This document shows, one piece after another, positions 26,162-38,467 of a stretch of 64,000 bases of DNA; within the stretch, counting starts at the first letter, position 1; each line of letters starts with the position of its first letter. The notes beneath the pieces were generated by a model. It did not search any database, was not told where the DNA came from, and saw only the letters and a list, made by a program, of their open reading frames with translations. The DNA is from Bog-473 sp963788585 (GTDB lineage Bacteria; Actinomycetota; Acidimicrobiia; Acidimicrobiales; RAAP-2). Both the position numbers and the translations under genes were made by a program. The stretch lies in contig CAWBHA010000003.1 in NCBI GenBank assembly GCA_963788585.1, forward strand, positions 1 to 64,000, read 5' to 3'.

Positions 26162-27996
26162 GCCGGCCCCGGCTCCTCGCGCGCCAGGTCGAACCAGAGG
26201 AACCCGTAGGGCGGCAGCGTGATGGTGTACGGCTCCTCGGTGACGACGGGGAACGGGATACGGCCGAGGACCTCGTAGGGCGTCGACCCGGCCCACTTGG
26301 CCAGCGCGAGCTCGGCCGGCTGCGCGAACCGGCTCAGGTTGTGCACGCACAACACGGCCTGGTGCCGGTGCACGACGTCGTCGCCCTCGCTCTCGTTGCC
26401 CGCCGGGACGGTCCGCGCCAGCACGGTCGAGCGGCCCCAGTCGAGCGCACCGTCGGCGGACGGGCTGACCGAGGGTGCGGTCGGCGCGCCGGGCATCAGG
26501 ATGTCGGCCACCTCCCCGGAGCGCATGTAGGCCAGGACCGAGGGGTTGGCGCACGGCAGGACCTCCATCTGCCCCACCCCCATGACGGGAAGGGCGCGGC
26601 GCTCCGTCAGCATGCGGCGCAGCCAGTGCAAGAAGGAGCCCTGGTTGCGCAGCTGGGCCTCCACGTTGAGCGCACTGAAGCCGTAGACGGGGTCCATGAG
26701 GGGCGGCAGGTAGAGCTGGGCGAAGTCCGCCTGCGAGAAGCCGCCATTGCGGTCGGGCGACCACTGCATGGGCGTGCGCACCGAGTCCCTGTCACCGAGG
26801 TAGATGTTGTCACCCATCAGCAGCTCGTCGCCGTAGTAGATGACGGGGCTCCCCGGCAGCGACAGGATCAGGGCATACAGCAGCTCGGCCGTCCGCCGGT
26901 CGTTGTCGAGGAGCGGGGCCAGCCGCCGCCCGATCCCCATGTGGCGCTTCATCCGTGGATCCTTGGCGTACTCGGCGATGAGGTAGTCGCGCTCCTCCTC
27001 GCTCACCTGCTCGAGCGTGAGCTCGTCGTGGTTGCGCAGGAAGATGGCCCACTGACAGTCGTGGTTGATCACCGGGGTCTGGGCCAGGATCTCGGTGATC
27101 GGGTAGCGCTGCTCTCGCCGTACGGCCATGAAGAGGCGCGGCATGAGGGGGAAGTGGAAGCAGAGATGGCACTCGTCGCCGTCCCCGAAGTAGTCGGCGA
27201 CGTCGCTGGGCCAGCCGTTGGCCTCCGCCAGGAGGATGCGTCCGGGGTAGTCGGCGTCGATCTGCTTGCGAACGCGCTTGATGAAGGCGTGCGTCTCGGG
27301 CAGGTGCTCGCCCGACGTCCCGTCGCGCTGGTAGAGGTAGGGCACGGCGTCGAGGCGGAATCCGTCGAAGCCGAGGTCGAGCCAGAACCGCACGAGGTCG
27401 ATCATGGTGTCGGCGACTTCGGGGTTCTCGTAGTTGAGGTCCGGCTGGTGATGGTAGAAGCGATGCCAGTAGTACTGCTGGCGGGTGTCGTCCCACGTCC
27501 AGTTGGAGCGCTCGACGTCGGTGAAGACCACGCGGGCGTCCGGCCACTTCTGGTCGTCGTCGTTCCAGACGTACCAGTCCGCCTTGGCGTTGTCCCGCGA
27601 CGAGCGCGATTCGGTGAACCACGGGTGCTCGTCGCTGGTGTGGTTCATCACCAGGTCCGCCACCACACGGATACCGCGTCGGTGGGCGTCTTCGAGAAAG
27701 GCGACCAGGTCGCCGATGCTCCCGTAGTCGGGGTGGACGTTGAAGAAGTCGCTGATGTCATAGCCACCGTCGCGAAACGGAGACGGATAGAACGGCAGCA
27801 TCCAGATGCAGTCGATGCCGAGCCACTCCATGTAGTCCAGCTTCTGGCGCAGGCCTCGCAGGTCGCCCGTGCCGTCGTTGTTGGCGTCGTGGTAGCCGCG
27901 GATGAGGACCTCGTAGAAGACGGCGTGTTGGAACCACCGCACCGACGGGTCGAAGGCGCCCTCGCCGGGGGTCAGCGGGATCGGCGGTGAGCTCAC
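26158..27996 (-). CDS. treS: Trehalose synthase (maltose alpha-D-glucosyltransferase)
   Basis: 612 residues, GH13 family. Signatures: FYEVLIRGYHDANNDGTGDL, VVADLVMNHTSDEHPWF (region I), GFRLDAVPYLYQRDGTSGEH (region II with the nucleophile Asp), LLAEANGWPSD (region III, Glu), and FLRNHDELTLEQV (region IV). PVIYYGDELLMGDNIYLGDR is typical of TreS rather than amylase. It interconverts trehalose and maltose. It begins four bases after the enoyl-CoA hydratase stop and overlaps the maltokinase start. The pair forms the entry to the GlgE alpha-glucan route known from mycobacteria. Confidence 0.96.
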   Translation of the reverse strand: MSSPPIPLTPGEGAFDPSVRWFQHAVFYEVLIRGYHDANNDGTGDLRGLRQKLDYMEWLGIDCIWMLPFYPSPFRDGGYDISDFFNVHPDYGSIGDLVAFLEDAHRRGIRVVADLVMNHTSDEHPWFTESRSSRDNAKADWYVWNDDDQKWPDARVVFTDVERSNWTWDDTRQQYYWHRFYHHQPDLNYENPEVADTMIDLVRFWLDLGFDGFRLDAVPYLYQRDGTSGEHLPETHAFIKRVRKQIDADYPGRILLAEANGWPSDVADYFGDGDECHLCFHFPLMPRLFMAVRREQRYPITEILAQTPVINHDCQWAIFLRNHDELTLEQVSEEERDYLIAEYAKDPRMKRHMGIGRRLAPLLDNDRRTAELLYALILSLPGSPVIYYGDELLMGDNIYLGDRDSVRTPMQWSPDRNGGFSQADFAQLYLPPLMDPVYGFSALNVEAQLRNQGSFLHWLRRMLTERRALPVMGVGQMEVLPCANPSVLAYMRSGEVADILMPGAPTAPSVSPSADGALDWGRSTVLARTVPAGNESEGDDVVHRHQAVLCVHNLSRFAQPAELALAKWAGSTPYEVLGRIPFPVVTEEPYTITLPPYGFLWFDLAREEPGPA

Positions 27997-28000
27997 CCGT

Positions 28001-28774
28001 TCAGCGCCCCACGAAGGTGGCCTTGCCCGGGCCGTGCTCGTTGAACGACGCGATCCCCCGCGCCGCGTCCTCCGTGCGCGCCGCCGCCACGAACGCGTCC
28101 TGCTCGATGGCGAGCCCGTCGGCCAGCGTGCCCTCCAACCCGCGGTCGACCGCGCCCTTGGCCAGGCCGTGGGCCACCAGCGGTCCCGCCGCCAGCTCGG
28201 CCGCCCAGGTCAGTGCCGCCTCGAGCACGTCGTCGGGCGCCACCCGGCGGTTGGCCAGCCCGATGGCGACCGCCTCCTCGGCCCGCACCTGACGCCCCGT
28301 GAAGATGAGCTCCTTGGCCCGGGACGCGCCGATGAGGCGGGGCAGGCGCTGGGTGCCGCCGCCGCCCGGGATCACCCCGAGGAGCACCTCGGGCAGGCCG
28401 AGGCGGGCGTCCTCGGCACAGACGCGGAAGTCGCAGGCGAGCGCCAGCTCCAGCCCGCCGCCGAGGGCATAGCCGTTCACGGCGGCGATGGTGGCCCGGG
28501 GGATGGACGCCAGGGCGCCCAGCGCGCCGGCGAAGTGCTCCCCCACCGCCCGCGCGCCGCTGTCGCCGAGCTCGACGATGTCGGCCCCGGCCGCGAAGAT
28601 GCGCCGCCCGCCCCAGAGCACCACCGCGCCTGGTGGGTCGTCCCCGAGGGCGCGCGCCACGGACTCCAGCTGCGCCAACACCGCCGCCGAGAGCGCGTTC
28701 GCCTTCGGGCGGTCCAGCCGGACCAGGGCGACGTCGTCGGGCCGTCGCTCCACGGTGACGAAGGCGTCAGCCAT
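28001..28774 (-). CDS. Enoyl-CoA hydratase/isomerase
   Basis: 257 residues, crotonase fold. Oxyanion-hole segments FAAGADIVELGDSG and VNGYALGGGLELALACDFRV are present. The catalytic-glutamate loop LGLPEVLLGVIPGGGGTQRL has the second Glu, and the C-terminal trimer helices end in NEHGPGKATFVGR. It probably hydrates short enoyl-CoA in fatty or amino-acid catabolism; exact substrate unknown. It shares a strand with meaB upstream, which handles the propionyl/methylmalonyl-CoA branch, though no other pathway genes are adjacent. Confidence 0.9.
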   Translation of the reverse strand: MADAFVTVERRPDDVALVRLDRPKANALSAAVLAQLESVARALGDDPPGAVVLWGGRRIFAAGADIVELGDSGARAVGEHFAGALGALASIPRATIAAVNGYALGGGLELALACDFRVCAEDARLGLPEVLLGVIPGGGGTQRLPRLIGASRAKELIFTGRQVRAEEAVAIGLANRRVAPDDVLEAALTWAAELAAGPLVAHGLAKGAVDRGLEGTLADGLAIEQDAFVAAARTEDAARGIASFNEHGPGKATFVGR

Positions 28775-28807
28775 GGGCGCACCGTACCCGACCCCACGCG
28801 GGGTGGC

Positions 28808-29791
28808 TCACGCCTGCAAGAGGCGGTCGGCAGCTTGATAGGGGTCGACCTCGCCCGCGGCCAGCGCCTTGACCGCGGTCGTGAACTCTTCGCCCGCCAC
28901 CAGCTCGTCGATGCGCACCTCGGTGCGCGCCAGCAGCACACGCCGCAACTCGGACGCCAGCCGCGCCTCGCGGCGGACCGCCAGCTCCCCCGAGGCCAAC
29001 AGGTGGGCGCGGTGCCGGGCCACCGCTCCCCACAGCTCGGCCACGCCATCGCCCGCGGTGGCCGTGGTGTCGAGGATCTCGGGGCGCCAGAGGGCCGGGC
29101 GCGCCAGGTCGAGCATCTGCTCGAGGTCGCGGCGTGCCTCGCGCGCCCCCGGGCGGTCCGCCTTGTTGATGACGAACACGTCGGCCACCTCGAGCAGTCC
29201 CGCCTTGTTCGCCTGCATGGCGTCACCCCAGCCCGGCGTCACCACGACGACGGTGGTGTCGGCCGCCGACGCGATCTCCACCTCCATCTGGCCGACGCCG
29301 ACGGTCTCGACGATGACCACTTCGAAGCCGGCGGCGCCGAGCAGGCGCACGGCGTCGGGCGCGGCCAGGGACAGCCCGCCGAGGTGCCCCCGGGTCGCCA
29401 TGGACCGGATGAAGACGGTCGGGTCGAGCGCGTGCTGGCCCATCCGGACCCGGTCCCCGAGGATGGCGCCGCCGCTGAAGGGCGAGGTCGGGTCCACCGC
29501 CAGGACCGCGAGCTGCGGCACCGGCTCGCCGTCGGGCCCGGGCCAGCCGCCCCGCGCCGCGACGATCAGCCCGTCGGTCAGGGTGGACTTGCCCGCACCG
29601 GGTGCGCCCGTCAGGCCGAGGGTGTAGGGCGGCGCGGACCGATAGGCCAGCTGGGCCACGGCGGAGGCGGTGCCACCGCCGCGCTCGATGTAGGACAACA
29701 GCCGCGCCACGGCGACGCGGTCGCCGGCGCGGGCCCGCTCGAGCAGCGGCGCCGGATCCGGGCTCGTGGCCGGGCTCGGGGCCGGGCTCAC
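28808..29791 (-). CDS. meaB: Methylmalonyl-CoA mutase-associated GTPase
   Basis: 327 residues, SIMIBI-class G3E GTPase. Walker A LGLTGAPGAGKSTLTDGLIV, AVDPTSPFSGGAILGDRVRM, the switch HLGGLSLAAPDAVRLLGAAG, VIVETVGVGQMEVEIASAAD, and the base motif NKADRPGA are all clear. MeaB/ArgK gates cobalamin loading and protects methylmalonyl-CoA mutase. The mutase genes are not in the window. GTG at 29791 overlaps the murA stop (GTGA). The C-terminal dimerisation helices (ELVAGEEFTTAVKALAAGEV) are normal. Confidence 0.95.
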   Translation of the reverse strand: MSPAPSPATSPDPAPLLERARAGDRVAVARLLSYIERGGGTASAVAQLAYRSAPPYTLGLTGAPGAGKSTLTDGLIVAARGGWPGPDGEPVPQLAVLAVDPTSPFSGGAILGDRVRMGQHALDPTVFIRSMATRGHLGGLSLAAPDAVRLLGAAGFEVVIVETVGVGQMEVEIASAADTTVVVVTPGWGDAMQANKAGLLEVADVFVINKADRPGAREARRDLEQMLDLARPALWRPEILDTTATAGDGVAELWGAVARHRAHLLASGELAVRREARLASELRRVLLARTEVRIDELVAGEEFTTAVKALAAGEVDPYQAADRLLQA

Positions 29792-31062
29792 CGGCGCGTC
29801 ACCCTGGCCCCGAGGGAGCGCAGGTCGCCCGCCAGGTCCTCGTAGCCGCGGCCGATGTGGTGGGCGCCGCTCACCACGGTCTCGCCCTCGGCCACCAGGC
29901 CGGCCAGCACCAGGGCCACGCCGGCCCGGATGTCGGGCGCGCGGACGGGTGCGCCGGAGAGCCGCGGCACACCGCGCACGATGGCATGGTGCCCCTCGGT
30001 CCGGATGTCCGCACCCATACGCCGCAGCTCCTCGACGTAGCGGAACCGGCCGGAGAAGAGGTTCTCGGTCAGGATCCCCACTCCGTCGGCCACCGTGAGC
30101 ATGGCGACCAGCAGCGGGCTGTAGTCGGTGGCGACGCCCGGGTACGGCAGGGTGGCGACGTCGGCCGCCGCCAGCGGCCCGTGGGCACTCACCCGCAGCC
30201 CGCCCGGGAACATCTCGGTCGCCACCCCCATCTGGTTGACCTTGCGCAGGAGCATCTCCATGTGCTCGGGCCGGGCGTCGGCGATGGTCACCTCGCCGCC
30301 GGCCAGGCCGACCGCGGCGAGATACGTGGCGGCCACCACGCGGTCGGGCACCACTGCGTGGTGCGTCGGCCGCAGCTCGTCGACACCTTCGATCTCGATG
30401 CGCGAGGTCCCTGCCCCGCGCACCGAAGCCCCCATGTCGCACAGCATCGCCGCCAGATCGGCCACCTCCGGCTCCTTGGCCGCGTTCTCGATCACCGTGG
30501 TGCCCTTGGCCAGCACGGCCGCCATGAGCAGGTTGTCGGTGGCGGTGTGGCTGGGGTACTCGAGCACGACGCGGGTCCCGACCAGCCGGCCGCCGGGCAC
30601 GGTCCCGCGCACCTCGCCGTGGGAGGACTCGAAGCGCGCGCCCATGGCGCTCAGGCCGTTGATGTGGAAGTCGATCGGCCGGGCGCCGAAGTCGTCTCCC
30701 CCGGGGAGGGGCACCCGCACGGCCCCGCAGCGCGCCAGGAGGAGGCCGAGGACGACGACCGACGCCCGCATGCGCATGAAGAGCTCGAACGGTCCCGACG
30801 GCACCAACTCGGTGGCGGCCGGCGTGGTCACCGCTACAGCGCCGTCGTCGAGCCGCTCGACGCGGGCGCCCATGGCGCGCAACACCTCGGCCATCGTGTC
30901 CACGTCGCTGATGCGGGGGACGTTGGAGAGCACGGTGCGCCCCTCGGCCAACAGGCAGCCCGCCATCAGCTTGAGCGCGGAGTTCTTCGCCCCGCCGGCG
31001 GTGACCGTCCCTCGCAGCGGCCCGTTGGGCTCGACCACGATCTGGTCTGCGCTCGCATCCAC
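29788..31062 (-). CDS. murA: UDP-N-acetylglucosamine 1-carboxyvinyltransferase
   Basis: 424 residues from GTG 31062 (VDASADQIVVEPNGPLRG). It carries out the first committed step of peptidoglycan synthesis: enolpyruvyl transfer from PEP to UDP-GlcNAc. Core motifs: GGAKNSALKLMAGCLLAEG, SDVDTMAEVLRAMGARVE, GGDDFGARPIDFHINGL, EYPSHTATDNLLMAAVLAKG. In the active-site loop, E. coli has GGCAIGARP with catalytic Cys115; here the Cys position is Asp (GGDDFG). The same Cys-to-Asp change in M. tuberculosis MurA gives intrinsic fosfomycin resistance. The C-terminal region ends GYEDLAGDLRSLGARV. It diverges from glpX. Confidence 0.96.
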   Translation of the reverse strand: MDASADQIVVEPNGPLRGTVTAGGAKNSALKLMAGCLLAEGRTVLSNVPRISDVDTMAEVLRAMGARVERLDDGAVAVTTPAATELVPSGPFELFMRMRASVVVLGLLLARCGAVRVPLPGGDDFGARPIDFHINGLSAMGARFESSHGEVRGTVPGGRLVGTRVVLEYPSHTATDNLLMAAVLAKGTTVIENAAKEPEVADLAAMLCDMGASVRGAGTSRIEIEGVDELRPTHHAVVPDRVVAATYLAAVGLAGGEVTIADARPEHMEMLLRKVNQMGVATEMFPGGLRVSAHGPLAAADVATLPYPGVATDYSPLLVAMLTVADGVGILTENLFSGRFRYVEELRRMGADIRTEGHHAIVRGVPRLSGAPVRAPDIRAGVALVLAGLVAEGETVVSGAHHIGRGYEDLAGDLRSLGARVTRR

Positions 31063-31137
31063 GTCCCCAAGTATCGTCGCTGGAAGTCGGCCCGGTCGGG
31101 AGCCTCGGAGGGCCGACCAACTAGGGTCAGTCCCGTG

Positions 31138-32129
31138 GTGACCTCGCGCCAAGCCCCCGACCGCAACCTCGCGATGGACCTCGTCCGGACGACCGAGGCG
31201 GCCGCCATGGCGGCCAGCCGCTGGATGGGCCGCGGCGACAAGATCGGTGCCGACGGCGCGGCCGTGGAGGCCATGCGCACCGTGCTGTCCTCGGTCCCCA
31301 TGGACGGGACCGTCGTCATCGGCGAAGGCGAGAAGGACAACGCGCCGATGCTCTTCAACGGCGAGAAGATCGGCGACGGCACGCCGCCGCTCACCGACAT
31401 CGCAGTCGACCCGATCGACGGCACCACGCTCACGGCGCAGGGCCGCGGGGCGCGCTGGCGGTCATCGCCGTGGCCGAGCGCGGCGCCATGTTCGACCCCG
31501 GCCCGTGCGTCTACATGGAGAAGCTGGCCGTCGGGCCGCGGGCCAAGGGCGCCTGCGACATCCGACGCACGCCGACCGAGAACCTCCACGCGCTCTCGGA
31601 GGCCGTGGGCCGGCCGGTGCGGGACCTCACGGCGGTGATCCTCGACCGGCCCCGCCACGAGTCCCTCATCGCCGAGGTGCGCGCCACCGGGGCGCGCATC
31701 CGCCTCATCACCGACGGCGACGTGGCGGGCGCCATCGCCACCGGGTGGCCCGGGGCGGGCACCGACATCCTCTTCGGCATCGGCGGGACCCCCGAGGGCG
31801 TGCTGGCCGCGGCCGCCCTCAAGTGCATGGGCGGCGAGATCCAGGGCAAGCTCTACCCCCGCACCGAGGAGGAGCGGCTGGCCGCCATCGAGGCCGGCTA
31901 CGAGCTCGACGCCGTGCTGAAGACCGACGACCTCGTCCAGGGCAACAACTGCTTCTTCGCCGCCACCGGCATCACCGACGGCGAGCTCCTCCAGGGCGTG
32001 CAGTACCACGAGTTCGGCGCCACCACGCAGTCGCTCGTGATGCGCTCCAAGTCGGGGACCCTGCGCAAGGTCGACGCCAGCCACGCGCTGGCCAAGCTGG
32101 CCGAGTTCAGCTCGATCTCCTTCGGCTGA
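31138..32129 (+). CDS. glpX: Class II fructose-1,6-bisphosphatase, one frameshift
   Basis: About 330 residues when joined. N-terminal RNLAMDLVRTTEAAAMAASRWMG, DGTVVIGEGEKDNAPMLFNG and TDIAVDPIDGTTLTAQGRG are class II FBPase metal/substrate motifs. A one-base loss near 31447 shifts to LAVIAVAERGAMFDPGPCVYM, RLITDGDVAGAIATGWPGAG, DILFGIGGTPEGVLAAAALK and the C-terminal TQSLVMRSKSGTLRKVDASH. It is the gluconeogenic FBPase of actinobacteria, essential for growth on non-sugar carbon. The loss of frame in such a gene argues for sequencing error. GTG at 31138 is chosen; GTG 31135 is equally possible. Confidence 0.9.
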
Positions 32130-32150
32130 CGCGTCGGCGTCAGCCTGCCC

Positions 32151-32167
32151 GGCCGGCTCCGCCGGCC
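32151..32167. terminator. Short GC hairpin between glpX and atpC
   Basis: ggccggc, loop tcc, gccggcc: a perfect 7-bp stem in the 62-base convergent gap between glpX (+) and atpC (-). It is followed by a second GC-rich stretch but no T-run. It could terminate both transcripts. Confidence 0.55.
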
Positions 32168-32191
32168 CCGCCGCCACGCTCCGCCGGACGG

Positions 32192-32697
32192 CTAGACGGC
32201 GGTGTCCGACACGACGGCCAGGCGCAGCTCCGCCCGCGCCAGCGCACCTTCGGCCTGGGCCAGCTCGACGTCCTCCTCGGCCTCCTCGACGGCCTGGCCC
32301 CGGCCCGCGCCCAGCTGGGCGATGCGCTGCGTCGCCGCCTCCCTCGCCTGTTCGGCCCGCGGCACGTCGATCTCCTCGGCCAGCTCGGCGATCCCGGCCA
32401 GGACGCTGACGCGGGTCGAGAGGCCCGCGAGGGGCCCGTCGCCGTCGGCCAGGCCCGCCGCCGCGCCCGGGCTCGTGTCGACCTGCAGGAACCCGCCGTG
32501 CACCGCCAGGCGCACCACGTCCCCGTCGGACTGCTCCACCTTGAGCTCGCACGGCACCACGTCGCCGACCAGCGGCGTGTGCCCGTCGAGCACGGTCAAA
32601 TCCCCGTCCGAGGTGGCGAGGACCACCGCGCGCGCACCGCCCGCGATGAGGGACTGTTCGGGCGTGACGACCTCGACGCCGAAGACACCGTCCGCCA

Positions 32698-32698
<1 letters not shown>
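32192..32698 (-). CDS. atpC: ATP synthase epsilon subunit
   Basis: 168 residues, longer than the usual ~130. The beta-sandwich domain is conserved (VFGVEVVTPEQSLIAGGARA, VVLATSDGDLTVLDGHTPLV, VRLAVHGGFLQVDTS). The C-terminal helical domain is present but acidic and Ala-rich (AEEIDVPRAEQAREAATQRI, EEAEEDVELAQAEGALARAE), which is where epsilon inhibition of ATP hydrolysis resides. GTG start shares one base with the atpD stop. It is the last gene of the atp operon. Confidence 0.93.
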
Positions 32699-34152
<1,454 letters not shown>

Positions 34153-34157
34153 TGCGG

Positions 34158-35066
34158 TCAAGCTCCCTTCGCGTGGCGGAGCGCCTCGGCCCCGCCGACG
34201 ATCTCCATGATCTCGGTGGTGATGGCGTCCTGGCGGGCGCGGTTCATCACGCGCGTCAGGGTGCGGACGAGTTCGTCCGCGTTCTCGGTGGCCGCGGCCA
34301 TGGCCCGCTGCTGGGCCGTGAAGAACGAGGCCGTCCCCTCGAGCAGCGCGGCGAAGATCTCCGCCTCGAGCGCACGCGGCGCCAGCTCCACGAGGAGCTT
34401 CTCCGGCTCCGGCTCGAATTCGGTGTAGCCCTCGAGGGGATGGTCCTCCGGCTCGGTGGCCTCCTCGTCCGTCTCGGGCAGGGGCAGGGGCAGCATCTGC
34501 ATGCGCTCCACCCGCTGGATGCCCGCCGAGATGAACCGCGTCGAGACCATCTCGACCAGATCGATCTCGCCGACCACGAAGGGCGCCGCCACGACGGCGG
34601 CGACGTGGCGGGCGTCGGAGAACTCGGGGCGGTCGGCGACGCCGACGAACGACTCGGCCACCTCGATGCCGCGGTAACGGAAGTACGAGGGCGCCTTCTT
34701 GCCGACCGACCACACCGTGACCTCGGTGCCGCCTGCCCGGTAGTCGGCCACGATGCGCTCCGTGGGGCGCAGCACGCCCGAGTTGTAGGAGCCGGCCAGG
34801 CCGCGGTCCCCGACGATGGCCAGGATGCCGACGTGACGCGGCAATTCGGGGGTGCCGAGCAGTTTGGCCGCGGCCCGGGGATCGGCCGCCGCGGTGAGCC
34901 GCAGCACGCGTTCCATGCCTTCACGGAAGGGGCGGTTGGCCGCGATCCGGTTCTGGGCGCGCACGATCCGCGAGGCGGCGATGAGCTCCATCGCCTTGGT
35001 GATCTTCCTCGTGGACTGCACGCTGCGAATCCTGCGGCGCAGGATGCGCTCTTGGCCTCCGGCCAT
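34158..35066 (-). CDS. atpG: ATP synthase gamma subunit
   Basis: 302 residues. Terminal coiled-coil helices: RRRIRSVQSTRKITKAMELI at the N-terminus and AMAAATENADELVRTLTRVM with NRARQDAITTEIMEIVGGAE at the C-terminus, which form the rotor shaft. The central Rossmann-like domain contains ILAIVGDRGLAGSYNSGVLR. Between them is an acidic insertion (LPETDEEATEPEDHPLEGYT) that is longer than in E. coli and resembles the gamma loop seen in some actinobacteria. Three bases separate it from atpA. Confidence 0.97.
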   Translation of the reverse strand: MAGGQERILRRRIRSVQSTRKITKAMELIAASRIVRAQNRIAANRPFREGMERVLRLTAAADPRAAAKLLGTPELPRHVGILAIVGDRGLAGSYNSGVLRPTERIVADYRAGGTEVTVWSVGKKAPSYFRYRGIEVAESFVGVADRPEFSDARHVAAVVAAPFVVGEIDLVEMVSTRFISAGIQRVERMQMLPLPLPETDEEATEPEDHPLEGYTEFEPEPEKLLVELAPRALEAEIFAALLEGTASFFTAQQRAMAAATENADELVRTLTRVMNRARQDAITTEIMEIVGGAEALRHAKGA

Positions 35067-35069
35067 GGC

Positions 35070-36592
<1,523 letters not shown>

Positions 36593-36593
<1 letters not shown>

Positions 36594-37537
36594 CACTGTG
36601 CTCCCTCTGTCTCGTCCGTCGAACTGCGGCCTCTTCGGCCGAACCCGCCCACCGGCTCCCAGCCGGCGGGGGTGAAGTGCTCGCGCAGGGCGTCGAGACG
36701 GCCCCGCGCCGTGGCGTCGACCTGCAGGTCGCCGATGCGGATCAGCGCGCCGCTCAGCAGCGACTCGTCCACCTCGACCTGCAGCTCCACTGGTGATCCG
36801 GTCAGCGAGCCGAGCGAGTCGGACAGCTCGGAGCGCTGCGCGTCGTCGATCGGCGCCGCCGCACGCACGCGGGCGATGCGCCAGCCCCGGGCCTGGGCCG
36901 TCCGCTCTACCAGGTAGTCGAGCGTGCCCACGAAATCGCGCGCCCGTCCGCCGGCGACGGCATAGCGGACCAGCGCCTCGGTCGACGCGGGCACCTTGCC
37001 CGCGAGCAGCTGGGCCACCACTCCCTGGCGTGCCTCCACGTCGAGATCGCGGTCGGTCAGGGCGCTCCGCAGCGCGGGCGTGGCGGCCACGATGCGTGCG
37101 AACCGGAAGAGGTCGTCCTCCAGCGACTCGAGCTCGTTGGTCGCCATGTCCTCGTACAGCGCGGTGGCGAAGCCCCCCACCCGGGCGCGGGCCTGCATGA
37201 GGCTCAGTCCCGGCCCCTCGTCCAGGCCCTCGGAGAGGTGGCGCGCCCGGGTCGCGAGCCACCCCAGCGCCGCCGCCACCTCGGGCGCGGGCACGGCGCC
37301 GGCGGCGAAGGCGGCCAGCCGGCGCGCCTCGGGAACGACCTTGCCGTCCAGCAGGTCGAGGAGTACGGCCCGCCGCGCCGGGCCGTGCACCGCGGTGTCG
37401 CTCAGCGCGGCGCGCAGATGCTCGTTGGCCAGCACGAGGTGCTCGATCGCCTCGAGGTCGGCGGCCATGCGCGCCAGGTCGGCCGCGCCGGCCGCCTCGG
37501 CAACGGCGGCCGTGTACCCCTGGAGCGCGGGGTTCAC
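36593..37537 (-). CDS. atpH: ATP synthase delta subunit, long actinobacterial form
   Basis: 314 residues against about 180 in E. coli. Two OSCP/delta-like helical units appear in tandem: residues ~5-120 (YTAAVAEAAGAADLARMAAD, LEAIEHLVLANEHLRAALSD) and ~125-235 (FATALYEDMATNELESLEDD, LFRFARIVAATPALRSALTD). The usual C-terminal sandwich follows (DESLLSGALIRIGDLQVDAT). It forms the peripheral-stalk connection between b and alpha subunits. The extra N-terminal half is common in actinobacteria. It overlaps atpF by 4 nt (ATGA-type). Confidence 0.93.
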
Positions 37538-38079
37538 TGACGGGCCCCGGCCCCGGCCCCGGTGGCGGCGTCGCCGCTCGTGTCGGCGCGCAGGGCCTCC
37601 ACCGCCTCGTCGATGAGGTCGCGGTGGGCCTCCGCGTCGAGCTCGCGTCCGATGACGCGCTCGACCACCTCCATCACGATCTCGCCCATCCGGGAGGCCG
37701 CCTCCTCGACGGCGCGCTGGCGCGCCAAGGAGATCTCCAGCTCGGCATTCCCGACGATGCGCTCGTACTCGCCCTGCCCGCGCGCCTGCGCGTCCGTCCG
37801 CACCTGTTCGGCCGTCCGGTTGGCCGTGGCCACGATCTCGCGCGCCTGCTGGCGCGCCTCCTCGAGCACGTTGCGCCGCTCGTCGTCCGCCGCCTCGGCG
37901 TCCGATTTGGCGCGGTCGGCCGCCTCGAGCGACTCCCTGATCCGCTCCTGGCGGTCCTCCATCGCCTTGTTGATGGGCGGGAGCACGTACTTGTAGATGA
38001 GGAGGATCAGGACGATCGTCACGGCGAGCTCGACGAAGAACGTGCCGTTGGGCAAGAGGAAGATCCCTGCAGTGGTCAT
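37534..38079 (-). CDS. atpF: ATP synthase b subunit
   Basis: 181 residues. One N-terminal membrane segment (FFVELAVTIVLILLIYKYVL) is followed by a long charged coiled coil (NKAMEDRQERIRESLEAADR, AKSDAEAADDERRNVLEEAR, QQAREIVATANRTAEQVRTD) that forms the peripheral stalk. It is separate from delta, unlike mycobacteria where b and delta are fused in one of the two stalk proteins. It starts at 38079, 54 bases after atpE. Confidence 0.95.
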   Translation of the reverse strand: MTTAGIFLLPNGTFFVELAVTIVLILLIYKYVLPPINKAMEDRQERIRESLEAADRAKSDAEAADDERRNVLEEARQQAREIVATANRTAEQVRTDAQARGQGEYERIVGNAELEISLARQRAVEEAASRMGEIVMEVVERVIGRELDAEAHRDLIDEAVEALRADTSGDAATGAGAGARQ

Positions 38080-38133
38080 GATGCTCTCGGTCTCCGGGTG
38101 TGCGCCGGTGTCTCGGTGACGGGGTGGATCGGC

Positions 38134-38409
38134 CTACGCCGAGATGCTCTTGGCGGCGAAGACGTAGACGAACACCACCATGAACAGCAGGTTGATGAAG
38201 TACATGGCCTCCACCAGACCCACGGTGAGGAAGAAGTACTGACGGGCCTTGGCCTCGATCTCGGGTTGGCGGGCGATGGCCGCGATCGTCTGCGACCCGG
38301 CCAGGCCGTCGCCGACCGCGGCGCCGATGGCGCCGCCGCCGAGTGCGAGGCCGCCGCCGACGAGCGCGCCGGCGACACGTACCGCACCTTCCATTGTGCT
38401 TGCTGCCAT
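38134..38409 (-). CDS. atpE: ATP synthase c subunit
   Basis: 91 residues, two membrane helices with a polar loop (ARQPEIEAKARQYF). Helix 1 has the Gly-rich packing motif (GGGLALGGGAIGAAVGDGLA). Helix 2 carries the ion-binding carboxylate in TVGLVEAMYFINLLF. The residue after Glu is Ala and the Gln and Ser/Thr ligands of sodium-type rings are absent, which indicates proton coupling. It is the rotor-ring protein. Confidence 0.97.
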   Translation of the reverse strand: MAASTMEGAVRVAGALVGGGLALGGGAIGAAVGDGLAGSQTIAAIARQPEIEAKARQYFFLTVGLVEAMYFINLLFMVVFVYVFAAKSISA

Positions 38410-38467
38410 GTTTCCTCTCCTTTGTCGAGAATCGTGATGGTCGAAGTGTTTCCGCCTGCCGGCGGGA

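Noticed and set aside
38134..38409. Sodium-type c-ring
   Set aside because: The Gln and Ser/Thr ligands around the Glu are missing (VEAMYF), so proton coupling is more likely.
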